From the NCBI RefSeq assembly GCF_003233725.1, contig NZ_QKQV01000017.1:1-42205 (forward strand): a stretch of 42,205 nt of DNA, in the 5' to 3' direction. Position numbers and translations under genes: made by a program. The notes below the pieces were generated by a model. The model was given only the letters and a program-made list of their open reading frames with translations. It ran no database searches and had not been told where the DNA came from. Shown in pieces: positions 18,500 through 25,516 of the stretch (positions within the stretch are counted from its first letter, which is position 1; each line of letters starts with the position of its first letter). The stretch is from Mesonia sp. K7. GTDB taxonomy: Bacteria; Bacteroidota; Bacteroidia; Flavobacteriales; Flavobacteriaceae.

Positions 18500-18645
18500 C
18501 AGGCTCGGAACGTACATCCTTACCTGCCTTTGAGGGAGTCGAAGCCCTGTAGTACAAAGTAAAGCAACGCCCAAGCCCTTTCCGCTTGAGCATTTTGCTA
18601 AACTTTTTCTGTACTACTTTAGAATTTTCGACTTTTCAAAGGCAG
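18500..18645 (-). ncRNA. Structured RNA or folded DNA candidate, long imperfect inverted repeat
   Basis: Four nested stems can be read: CTGCCTTTGA with TCAAAGGCAG (18524-18533 / 18636-18645), AGTCGAA with TTCGACT (18537-18543 / 18627-18633), GTAGTACA with TGTACTAC (18549-18556 / 18610-18617), and AGCAA plus CAAGC with GCTTG plus TTGCT (18563-18576 / 18584-18599), capped by CCTTTCC. On the minus strand a further small hairpin (18500-18526, CAGG...CCTG) is followed by seven T, which looks like a terminator. This suggests a minus-strand RNA of about 150 bases, or an untranslated leader attenuating the lipoprotein gene. A folded single-strand recombination site is the other reading. No known RNA family is recognised. 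The rest of the gap to 18877 is AT-rich and empty. Confidence 0.5.
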
Positions 18646-18877
18646 AAAATAAGTTTGCTAAAATGCAATCTTAAATATGTTATGTTATTCCTTTTACCTT
18701 ATAATTATATATTTATTTAATTACGAAAATACCTACTTTACACTTACTCTGCAAATAATTTGTTATTACTTGCTTTTAAGAAAAAATATATTTTAGAAAC
18801 TCCAAGTTAATCTTTCTGAACAATAGAATTTTTCAACATTTAAATAATTAATACTTTAAAGGACCACTTTAACCTCG

Positions 18878-19147
18878 CTAATTGTAGGACAAATATTTAA
18901 CGGTTTTCTCCATTATATTTTTGTTGGAAATACGATTATTACTCAAAAGATAATTTTCTAAATCTTCTACTTTAAAATATATACATTTTCCTTTTGGTTT
19001 GTAGGAGGGTAATTCTTTTTCTCTTGCTAATCTTCTTACATAATGAATACTTAAACTTAAATAAATGGATGCCTCAAATGTATTTGCAAAACCTCTTAAT
19101 TTTATAATGTTTATAGTTTCTTCTAATGACAAATTTTGTTTGTTCAT
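18878..19147 (-). CDS. Excisionase-like helix-turn-helix protein
   Basis: An 89-residue small DNA-binding protein of the MerR-like HTH_17 / excisionase family. The helix-turn-helix covers about residues 18-45 (ANTFEASIYLSLSIHYVRRL), followed by a wing with YKPKGKCIYFKVEDLENYL, the usual pattern in which a Lys/Arg-rich hairpin leads to a final helix. Such proteins bend DNA at att sites and set integrase direction. It lies 112 bases downstream of the integrase on the same strand, which supports a role as recombination directionality factor. Confidence 0.82.
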   Translation of the reverse strand: MNKQNLSLEETINIIKLRGFANTFEASIYLSLSIHYVRRLAREKELPSYKPKGKCIYFKVEDLENYLLSNNRISNKNIMEKTVKYLSYN

Positions 19148-19259
19148 AATTGCTAAATTTTAAAATGATAACCATTGAGTTCGATTCTACGATTTTACGA
19201 TTACATCTCATAATTCAACATAGTTATGAAATAAGACAATTCAACTATTCTAAAATTTT

Positions 19260-20399
19260 TTATAGACCCAAAATGGGCATATTAGCTACTGCATCTATCT
19301 TTTTCTTATCAATAACTTTTGCGTATATTTCGGTAGTTTTTAAATGACGATGTCCTAATAGTTTACTCACTGTATAAATGTCTGTATCCATTGTTAATTG
19401 TAGTGTAGCAAATGTATGTCTTGCACAATGAAATGTGATATACTTTTCAACTCCAGCGCTCTCAACCCATTTTCTTAATATTTTGTTATGATAGGCACTA
19501 TATATTAAGTTTTCAAAAGCAAGGTCTTCATCATCTTTTCGTTCTCCCAAAATCTTTACTGCTTGTTCACTTATAGGAAGATATTCTATTCCTTTTGTTT
19601 TTTGTTGTTTAAACTTCAACATATAACCATTTTTGGAGTCATATGAAATATTTTTCCACTTTAACGCCTTTATATCTGAAAACCTTAATCCTGTCATAGC
19701 ACTAAACAAAAAAGCATCTTTCATTATTGGATAATCACATTCTGTTTTTACTAATTTTCGGAGTTCTTCAATTGTTAAATACTTTCGATCTGTTTCTTTT
19801 TCTTTTATTCCTTTAACTCTATTTACAGGGTTTTCAGCTATCAATTTATTATGGTATGCTTCTCTTAATGCAGCTCTTACTTTATTAAAATAAGATAACG
19901 CAGAGTTTTGAGATAACTTCCCTCCGTGTGAGGATATTTTAGAAGTCAAAAGGTAAATTTTAAAATTCTCTAAAAACAAATCATCAACTTTTGAGATTTG
20001 TATATCTTTTCCGTTACAAAATTTATGTAAATGCTTATAAGTACTCAACCAATTTCCCCAAGTTCCGGCACTTTCACTTTTCTTGTCAACCAATCTTTTA
20101 AAATACTCTAAAAAACCAATTTTACCATTTACGGAACTTATAAAACCGTGCTTTTTACTTTGGAAATTTAAAACCCTTTGTGCTCTTATTGCTTCTGCTA
20201 ATAATTCGGTTTCTTTATTATGTTCTTTTTCTATGAAATTTTTTGGCTTATCATATAGATATAATTTCAAAAACTCATAATGTCTTTTCTTTGTGTCTTT
20301 ATCGTGGTAAGTAAGATAAAGGCTGTTCATTTGTGGTTTTCCTTTTTCCAAACTTTTTTTAGAAGTCTTTCCTTTTCTTGTCATTAGGTAGATTTTCAT
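19260..20399 (-). CDS. int: Tyrosine recombinase / integrase
   Basis: A 379-residue site-specific recombinase of the phage integrase family, in the form common in Bacteroidota. An N-terminal Arm-DNA-like region (about 1-90) is followed by a SAM-like core-binding domain (about 100-190) and the catalytic domain (about 200-375). Catalytic residues are visible: R239 in TGLRFSD, H324 and R327 in HCARH, the HRH box near 350, and the nucleophile Y359 in EIYAKV. It probably catalyses integration and excision at the mnmE att repeats. An A/G-rich ribosome site (AAGAAGAAG) precedes the ATG. The gene is intact. Confidence 0.95.
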   Translation of the reverse strand: MKIYLMTRKGKTSKKSLEKGKPQMNSLYLTYHDKDTKKRHYEFLKLYLYDKPKNFIEKEHNKETELLAEAIRAQRVLNFQSKKHGFISSVNGKIGFLEYFKRLVDKKSESAGTWGNWLSTYKHLHKFCNGKDIQISKVDDLFLENFKIYLLTSKISSHGGKLSQNSALSYFNKVRAALREAYHNKLIAENPVNRVKGIKEKETDRKYLTIEELRKLVKTECDYPIMKDAFLFSAMTGLRFSDIKALKWKNISYDSKNGYMLKFKQQKTKGIEYLPISEQAVKILGERKDDEDLAFENLIYSAYHNKILRKWVESAGVEKYITFHCARHTFATLQLTMDTDIYTVSKLLGHRHLKTTEIYAKVIDKKKIDAVANMPILGL

Positions 20400-20528
20400 T
20401 GCTTCTTCTTTTGGTTACTAATCATAGTGTAACATTCACCCTAATTATTAACACAAGACAACAGAAAGCCTTATGAGTAAACCTAATGTTACTTTTCTTA
20501 TTTCAAAAATTACATTCTGAAATAAAAT

Positions 20529-20630
20529 ATAACATCACTGAACACATAGCTTATGATATGATAAATCAATTATTTTGAGATAACCTATATTTAAAGAACA
20601 GAAACCGTTAATAACATCAGATGATGTTAT
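20529..20630. repeat. ATAACATCA sites upstream of the integrase gene
   Basis: One copy of ATAACATCA lies at 20529-20537. A second begins at 20611 and is followed after GA by its inverted copy TGATGTTAT (20622-20630), forming a 20-base palindrome. The 283-base gap between the Rep-like gene and int contains nothing else I recognise. The palindrome has no T-run, so it is more likely an operator or a recombinase arm site than a terminator. Confidence 0.4.
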
Positions 20631-20682
20631 CATTTAGTAATAGTGTAATACAATGATAATTTCAAAAAGATAATATGCAGTA

Positions 20683-21351
20683 TTATTCTTTACCTTTTTT
20701 CTCTATTGGTTTTCTATCAAATTTTTTAGTGATTACTACTCTTTTTTTAAACTTATAACCTGAGAAAAGTTCATTCTTCTCTAAAAACTGATTGTCATAT
20801 AGTAATGTAGTATAATTACTGATACTGCTGGGGCTAATACGTAATCTTTCAGTTATATATTTTCTACTTGCAAAATATACTCTTTCTCCTTTACTCAATG
20901 AATTATACTCTCCCCATAACAATTTAGCTCCGCTCGGTAAGTCGCTATGGAAAACTTCAAAAGGAATAATTATAGCTCTCTCATTTGAAGAATCAATTGC
21001 TTCAAGTACTTCTTCGCTCAAAATATATCCTTTGGTTTGCTTCTCTATAAATGTGAGATATAATAAACTCTTTAGCGTTTTTGATACTGTATTCTCACTC
21101 AAAGATAAATATTTAGCTATACGTTTGTTACTCATCGAAACTGCTCCACCTATATGGTTCAATTTATAAATCAGTCCTAATATGATTTTTTCATTGTTGG
21201 TGATTTCTAACTCCAATATTTGTGAGGGTATCTCAATCATAAAGAATTCTCCTCTTTGTGTAGTTTCCCAATATTGATTTTCTATATTTTCAACATCGTT
21301 TCCGTTTTGTTGTAAAAATTCTGTGAACTTCAGTTTATTTCGTTTTTTCAT
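20683..21351 (-). CDS. Tandem winged-helix protein, Rep-like (replication initiator or regulator)
   Basis: A 222-residue protein with two consecutive winged-helix regions. The first (about 48-105) has ITNNEKIILGLIYKL, SMSNKRIAKYLSLSENTVSK and a Thr/Lys-rich wing, like HTH_36 domains of plasmid replication proteins. The second (about 125-195) repeats the layout with LPSGAKLLWGEYNSL and ASRKYITERLRISPSSIS. Two WH domains in tandem are the architecture of iteron-binding initiators of the Rep_3 kind. A -7 box at 21381-21388 and four iteron-like repeats at 21395-21479 lie directly upstream. It may therefore initiate replication and repress itself. A plain transcription regulator of the element is the alternative. 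Confidence 0.7.
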   Translation of the reverse strand: MKKRNKLKFTEFLQQNGNDVENIENQYWETTQRGEFFMIEIPSQILELEITNNEKIILGLIYKLNHIGGAVSMSNKRIAKYLSLSENTVSKTLKSLLYLTFIEKQTKGYILSEEVLEAIDSSNERAIIIPFEVFHSDLPSGAKLLWGEYNSLSKGERVYFASRKYITERLRISPSSISNYTTLLYDNQFLEKNELFSGYKFKKRVVITKKFDRKPIEKKGKE

Positions 21352-21380
21352 TATAAAGTATAAATCAAAGGTGTGCTACA

Positions 21381-21388
21381 CAAAAATA
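21381..21388 (-). promoter_or_regulatory. -7 box of the Rep-like gene
   Basis: TATTTTTG on the minus strand, a full TAnnTTTG match, about 30 bases before the start codon. The iteron-like repeats begin seven bases upstream and cover the expected -33 region, so a protein bound there would block this promoter. Confidence 0.55.
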
Positions 21389-21394
21389 CAAAAA

Positions 21395-21479
21395 ACTAAA
21401 CTTCATTTATCTAAATTACTAAACTTTAAAATTGAAAATAACAAACTTCAATCTTACAATTTACTAAACTTCATTATCT
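21395..21479. repeat. Four iteron-like direct repeats
   Basis: The motif ACTAAACTT starts at 21395, 21418 and 21463. A variant ACAAACTT starts at 21441. Spacing is 23, 23 and 22 bases, about two helical turns. Units 1 and 4 continue alike (CATTTATCT and CATTATCT). The array sits just upstream of the Rep-like gene and next to an AT-rich tract. Confidence 0.7.
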
Positions 21480-21491
21480 CAAAAACGGTAC

Positions 21492-21540
21492 TTATAATTA
21501 ATTATATAATTAATTAATACAATTAATAACTTAAATATAA
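21492..21540. other. AT-rich tract next to the iterons, possible DNA unwinding element
   Basis: Almost pure A/T, built of repeated TTAATTA and ATTAATTA units, so it is internally palindromic and easily melted. Its place beside the iterons fits an origin of replication. The region from there to 22008 has no gene and is AT-rich throughout. Confidence 0.45.
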
Positions 21541-21630
21541 CTAAAGTACTATGTCCTTTTTTATAAAAAAAGAACTAAAAAATATATTAGGGAAAACTAC
21601 GTTTTCCTATTTTCTGTTTTTTAATTGTTT

Positions 21631-21675
21631 TATTCAAAAGAGAAGTCATAGAAGTGTATTATTTCCTTTTGAATA
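21631..21675. repeat. Inverted repeat in the long non-coding stretch
   Basis: TATTCAAAAG at 21631-21640 is matched by CTTTTGAATA at 21666-21675 with a 25-base loop. It lies in the 699-base gene-free stretch 21352-22050, beyond the iteron region. It could be a regulatory site or a hairpin in the presumed origin. Confidence 0.4.
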
Positions 21676-21985
21676 ACTTAACTTATAGTAATTTTTATTT
21701 TAAAACTCATAGTCAATCAAAAAAACATTTACTCAATAAAAACAAAATAAATGCCTCAGAACATCATTTTTACTTTGTTGTACACATTTTCTATATTCTA
21801 TCGATAAATTAATCATTTAATAAAAAATAATCTTTATAAACCCGTAATATGATTTTTTATATTTTTTTGAAGAAGATTAATATAACACACTACAAATTTT
21901 GAAGAAAATCAAATAATTCTATTTTTAATATAGTAAAACTTTTTTAAAAAACAAATTGACCATAAAAGATTGTAAGTCATCTTTC

Positions 21986-22016
21986 TTGAAATAAGAGCAG
22001 CTTAGTTTTATTTTTG
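21986..22016 (+). promoter_or_regulatory. Promoter of the 121-residue unknown gene
   Basis: TTG at 21986-21988 and TATTTTTG at 22009-22016, with a 20-base spacer: a complete match to the Bacteroidota promoter pattern. The start codon follows about 34 bases downstream. Confidence 0.65.
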
Positions 22017-22050
22017 TATTATTAAAAATAAATATCAATTTAAAAATTTA

Positions 22051-22416
22051 ATGATTATGAAAGAACATTTTGTGAACCTACTTTACCAACAATTACGTCA
22101 AGAATATCTATTAAGCAGAGTATATATAGATTTTAGATTTGAAGAAGATGAAGACAAAGTGGAGGAAATTTATGTAGATAATTTGGGGGTAATACTTGAT
22201 ATGATAGGATACCCAAAAGATGATGAAACAGAACTATCAAGAGATTGGTTCTACCAAGAATTTACAGAAACACCTGTTGTAAATTTAGAGAATTTAAATA
22301 AATACCTTCATTGGGTGTGTGAAGAAACAGCTAAATGCTGCAAAGAAAATAATTTAGCAATAAATGATTTTTTGAACTCCTTAATTAGAGAATACAGACA
22401 ACCTCAAACTCTTTAG
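22051..22416 (+). CDS. Unknown small acidic protein of the element
   Basis: A 121-residue protein, the only plus-strand gene in the element. It is rich in Asp and Glu (RFEEDEDKVEEIYVDN), mostly helical in appearance, with two Cys-containing segments near residue 90-97 (WVCEETAKCC) and no signal peptide or membrane segment. The start could also be the third codon (ATG at 22057). It has its own good promoter and a terminator, so it is a real, independently expressed gene. I do not recognise the family; such acidic proteins in mobile elements can be DNA mimics or regulators, but nothing here shows that. Confidence 0.7.
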   Translation: MIMKEHFVNLLYQQLRQEYLLSRVYIDFRFEEDEDKVEEIYVDNLGVILDMIGYPKDDETELSRDWFYQEFTETPVVNLENLNKYLHWVCEETAKCCKENNLAINDFLNSLIREYRQPQTL

Positions 22417-22515
22417 AACAAAAATATTTAAAGCTGATTTTATTTGCTGTCATGTATTGTAAAATATTATGTAGAAGATCGATATCTCACTTGAACATAT
22501 AAAGCAGTATTCCAG

Positions 22516-22552
22516 AACACCTCTTTTAAAGTTTAGTGAGGTGTTTTATTTT
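22516..22552 (+). terminator. Terminator of the 121-residue unknown gene
   Basis: Stem AACACCTC / GAGGTGTT (22516-22523 / 22538-22545) followed by a T-rich tail. It lies 100 bases after the stop codon, between two convergent genes. Confidence 0.7.
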
Positions 22553-22564
22553 TAATAAGTTTTC

Positions 22565-22897
22565 TCATAAAATTTTAATTAAATCAGACTTTAAAAACAA
22601 AAATCTTTTTTTTAGACAAATGTAATTAAGTCTATTTTCTTTGATTTTTCTTCTCAAAATATTTTCTGAAATTTCAAAGAAAATAACTGATTCTTTAACA
22701 GACAAATAGTGTTTATTTTGTAAATACTCTTTGGTAATAATTGGTTTTTCCTTTGTGAGAACAACTGAGTTTTGTTTTTGTTGTAGCCTCCATTTTTTCT
22801 TAAAACATTTTTTAGAACAATAGATTCCTTTACTACTTTTTGCAATAAAATCTTTGTTACATTCTGTACATTTTCGTTTGATTGTTAAATGGCTCAT
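22565..22897 (-). CDS. Zinc-ribbon plus excisionase-like HTH protein
   Basis: A 110-residue protein with two parts. Residues 8-40 hold a treble-clef or zinc-ribbon pattern: C10 and C13 in CTEC, then YCSKKC. Residues 60-110 resemble an HTH_17 / excisionase domain (YLSVKESVIFFEISENILRR) with the characteristic hairpin and final helix. It is the gene nearest the right end of the element. It could be a second directionality factor or a regulator of the element. The combination of the two domains in so small a protein is uncommon. The gene convergently faces the 121-residue gene. Confidence 0.65.
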   Translation of the reverse strand: MSHLTIKRKCTECNKDFIAKSSKGIYCSKKCFKKKWRLQQKQNSVVLTKEKPIITKEYLQNKHYLSVKESVIFFEISENILRRKIKENRLNYICLKKRFLFLKSDLIKIL

Positions 22898-23163
22898 TTT
22901 ACAAATTTTGTTTGTGTTACTCCTTTGAAAACCTTTACAGATACTGATAAAACGAAAAAGAAAGTAACTTTCTACTGTTTATAAGAGTTTCCGTATTAGA
23001 GTATCATAAAATTCATAAAAATTATCCGTTTTAAAAACTTAGTATCACAATTAGTAACATAAAAATGATAAATAAGGGTAAACAAAGTTCTCTATCAGCT
23101 CACCATAAATCCTTTGTAATCAGCGCGTTTTATGTAAGAATATAGTGTTTTGATAGCGTTAGT

Positions 23164-24561
23164 CTACTTCCCGATACAAAAATTAGCAAAGATGTTTCCT
23201 AGCAAATCATCAGAAGTGATTTCGCCTGTAATCTCACCAAAGTGATACAAAGCCTGACGGATATCTATCGCCAACAAATCGCCCGTCAAGCCCATATCGA
23301 TTCCTTCTTGTACTTTATTGATTTCGGCTTGTGCCTTGAGCAATGCATCGTAATGACGCGAATTGGTCACAATGGTGTCGTTGTTTTTTAAAGCACCCGT
23401 ATTGACAAAAGATAGCAACGTATTTTTCAAACTATCAACACCTATATTTTGTTTAGCAGAAATTGCTTCTAACTTAAAATATGGGGTTTCTATTTGTTTG
23501 AAAGACTCCAATTGTTGTTCTTCTAACAAATCAACTTTGTTGAGCACCACAATTAATGGTTTTTGTGGGTACTTATTTTTTATCTTTTCAATTTCAACTT
23601 GAAACTTTGAACTTGGAACTTTAAACTCTTTTGCATTGAGCAAAAGAATAACCACTTGTGCCTGCTCTATTTTTTCAAAGGTTTTTTTGATGCCCAAACC
23701 TTCTATCACATCTTGGGTTTCGCGAATTCCGGCAGTATCGATAAAACGGAAGCCTACCCCGCCAATCGAAATCTCATCTTCTATGGTATCTCTCGTTGTT
23801 CCAGCAATATCACTTACAATAGCTCTTTCTTCGTTAAGTAAAGCGTTCAGCAAAGTAGATTTTCCCACATTGGGCTCACCAACAATCGCCACTGGAATTC
23901 CGTTTTTAATCACATTTCCTACCGCAAACGAATCGATAAGGTTTTTAAGTAATTTACTGATTTTTATAATCAATGCCTGAAACTCTTCCCGATTGGCAAA
24001 CTCTACGTCTTCTTCGGCAAAATCAAGTTCGAGTTCGATGAGCGAAGCAAAATTTAGCAATTCCTCTCTTAACTTTTTGATTTCGGAAGCAAAACCGCCA
24101 CGCATTTGTTGCATCGCCAACTGATGACTTGCCGCATTATCACTGGCAATGAGGTCGGCTACCGCTTCTGCTTGACTTAAATCCATCTTTCCGTTCAGGA
24201 AAGCTCGAAGGGTAAATTCGCCTGGATTTGCAGCCCGACAACCTTGTTTCAACAACAAATTGATAATTTCCTGCTGTATATAAGCACTTCCGTGACAGGA
24301 AATTTCTACGGTATTTTCGCCTGTATAGGATTTCTTTCTTCTAAAAACAGATACCAAAGACTCATCGATAATTCTGTTGCCATCTTTTAGGTAACCCAAT
24401 TGTAACGTATGCGATTTTTGTTCGGTGAGTTTGATGTTTTGCCTTCCTTCAAAAACCGTAGAAGTAAAATTGATCGCATGGGGTCCAGAAACTCTTATCA
24501 CAGCTATCGCTCCGTTTCCGGGTGCTGTTGCCAAAGCTACAATGGTGTCGTCTAAAATCAT
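23164..24561 (-). CDS. mnmE: MnmE, tRNA modification GTPase
   Basis: A 465-residue GTPase (also TrmE) that with MnmG makes 5-carboxymethylaminomethyluridine at the wobble position of certain tRNAs. The N-terminal formyl-THF-binding domain starts with DTIVALATAPGNGAIAVIRVSG as its first conserved block. The G domain has GEPNVGKS (228-235), GTTRDT, DTAG and NKVD. The C-terminus ends FCIGK, the conserved catalytic-Cys tail with C462. The protein is full length. The mobile element starts within its last codons: the right att repeat covers NFCIGK. A -7 box ends 4 bases before the ATG, so the mRNA may be leaderless. Confidence 0.97.
   Translation of the reverse strand: MILDDTIVALATAPGNGAIAVIRVSGPHAINFTSTVFEGRQNIKLTEQKSHTLQLGYLKDGNRIIDESLVSVFRRKKSYTGENTVEISCHGSAYIQQEIINLLLKQGCRAANPGEFTLRAFLNGKMDLSQAEAVADLIASDNAASHQLAMQQMRGGFASEIKKLREELLNFASLIELELDFAEEDVEFANREEFQALIIKISKLLKNLIDSFAVGNVIKNGIPVAIVGEPNVGKSTLLNALLNEERAIVSDIAGTTRDTIEDEISIGGVGFRFIDTAGIRETQDVIEGLGIKKTFEKIEQAQVVILLLNAKEFKVPSSKFQVEIEKIKNKYPQKPLIVVLNKVDLLEEQQLESFKQIETPYFKLEAISAKQNIGVDSLKNTLLSFVNTGALKNNDTIVTNSRHYDALLKAQAEINKVQEGIDMGLTGDLLAIDIRQALYHFGEITGEITSDDLLGNIFANFCIGK
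23165..23185 (-). repeat. Right attachment repeat, within the end of mnmE
   Basis: Partner of 13181-13201 with 20 of 21 identical bases. It covers the last codons and most of the stop codon of mnmE. Recombination at this site leaves the gene's protein sequence unchanged. Confidence 0.85.
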
Positions 24562-24565
24562 ACTG

Positions 24566-24573
24566 CAAAGGTA
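24566..24573 (-). promoter_or_regulatory. -7 box of mnmE
   Basis: TACCTTTG on the minus strand, a full TAnnTTTG match. Only four bases separate it from the ATG, which implies a leaderless or nearly leaderless mRNA. No -33 TTG is clear. Confidence 0.5.
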
Positions 24574-24661
24574 TAAAACGCTTTTTTACTTTGGTTAAAA
24601 ATTATGTTTTGTAACAAAAATTGCCGTAATTCGTTAGATAAGTAAACCAACTTATTATTTT

Positions 24662-25015
24662 ATGGAAACGATACACACACCAAAAGAAGACCGACAATTA
24701 TTAGCCATCTTACATTTTAGCCAACTCCTTAATTTTATTTCTGGAGTGGGTGGTTTTGTGGCACCTCTAATCATTTGGTTATTAAAAAAAGACGAAATCG
24801 CCCACATGGACGAACAAGGAAAGCAAGTGCTCAATTTTCAGATTTCATTTTTTATCTATGCGATTATTGGAGCGATTTTATCTTTGATCCTTGTAGGTTT
24901 TCTTCTCTTGGGAATTATCGCCTTATTGAACCTGATTTTCCCGATTATCAATGGTATCAAAGCGAGTAATGGTGAACCCACCCATTATCCGCTTACGATT
25001 AATTTTATAAAGTAA
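24662..25015 (+). CDS. DUF4870-family membrane protein
   Basis: A 117-residue membrane protein with a short polar N-terminus and three hydrophobic segments (about 20-42, 58-85 and 85-100). The sequence FVAPLIIWLLKKDEIAHMDEQGKQVLNFQ is the signature of the DUF4870 / Tic20-like small membrane family (region about 32-60), with the invariant GK.VLNFQ block. The function is not known. It is divergent from mnmE and is followed after 6 bases by a lipoprotein gene, which suggests co-transcription. Confidence 0.88.
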   Translation: METIHTPKEDRQLLAILHFSQLLNFISGVGGFVAPLIIWLLKKDEIAHMDEQGKQVLNFQISFFIYAIIGAILSLILVGFLLLGIIALLNLIFPIINGIKASNGEPTHYPLTINFIK

Positions 25016-25021
25016 ATTTCG

Positions 25022-25516
25022 ATGAAAAATTTCGCTTTAAGCTTAATGACGATGCTTATGCTAAGCTGTAATTTTTCTGATAAAAAACAAGAAGAAAGTT
25101 TACCTAGAAAAGATACTTTAAAAGTCAACACTTCTGTCGAACACCCACAAGAAATCACTGAGGAAAATAAAATTGTGCTTGAAGTGATCGAAGATTGGCG
25201 AAACTACATGGAAGGTTGCTCTTGCTATTTTGGCACCACAAAAGAGAATTTTAAAAGTCAAAAATGGGTTTATTTAGACAATTATGATGATACCGCTTAT
25301 ATAAAAATAGACGGGAAAGTTGAAAAATTACCTGTTGTCGAAGACAATAAAAAATTCACCTATAAAAAATTTGAAAACGAAGCGTACGAAATCACGCTCA
25401 AAACCGAGCAAACCAATCAGATAGACGAAGTTTGGGATTTTGAAGGGATTTTAATTGTCAAAACAAAAGACGGCTCTATCACTAAACAAGCCATAAATGG
25501 AGCTTGCGGGTGTTAA
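25022..25516 (+). CDS. Hypothetical lipoprotein
   Basis: A 164-residue lipoprotein with signal and lipobox MLSC (Cys16). The mature part is acidic, includes a C-x-C pair (EGCSCYFG, near residue 60) and ends with a matching ACGC, so disulfides are possible after export. I do not recognise the domain. It follows the DUF4870 gene by 6 bases. Its last four bases overlap the end of msrA on the other strand. Confidence 0.75.
   Translation: MKNFALSLMTMLMLSCNFSDKKQEESLPRKDTLKVNTSVEHPQEITEENKIVLEVIEDWRNYMEGCSCYFGTTKENFKSQKWVYLDNYDDTAYIKIDGKVEKLPVVEDNKKFTYKKFENEAYEITLKTEQTNQIDEVWDFEGILIVKTKDGSITKQAINGACGC

Larger units (their letters stand above)
13181..23185. mobile_element. Integrative element of about 10 kb inserted at the 3' end of mnmE
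   Basis: The element is bounded by the two att repeats. It contains a tyrosine integrase, an excisionase-like protein, a tandem winged-helix Rep-like protein with iteron-like repeats, a Lamassu-like defence operon, a lipoprotein, a structured RNA candidate and two small unknown genes. Base composition is visibly more AT-rich than the flanks. No relaxase, conjugation or phage structural genes are visible, so it would need a helper for transfer. The integrase lies inside, 2.8 kb from the right end, rather than at the very edge. Use of the mnmE 3' end as a target is also known for the unrelated element SGI1. Confidence 0.82.

Noticed and set aside
18500-18645. Integron attC site or retron RNA
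   Set aside because: No integron integrase, no second similar site around the lipoprotein gene, and no reverse transcriptase are present. The typical attC end motifs are not seen.
19150-19347. Plus-strand frame of 65 codons beside the excisionase-like gene
   Set aside because: It overlaps the end of the integrase on the other strand, has no clear start signal and no recognisable protein pattern.
21395-21479. CRISPR array
   Set aside because: The repeated units are only about 9-17 bases, spaced 22-23 bases without separate spacers, and no cas genes are near.
23165-23185. A tRNA gene as integration target
   Set aside because: No tRNA cloverleaf is found at either att repeat; the repeated sequence is the coding end of mnmE.
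13181-23185. Prophage
   Set aside because: No capsid, portal, terminase, tail or lysis genes are present; apart from the integrase the genes are defence, replication-like or unknown.
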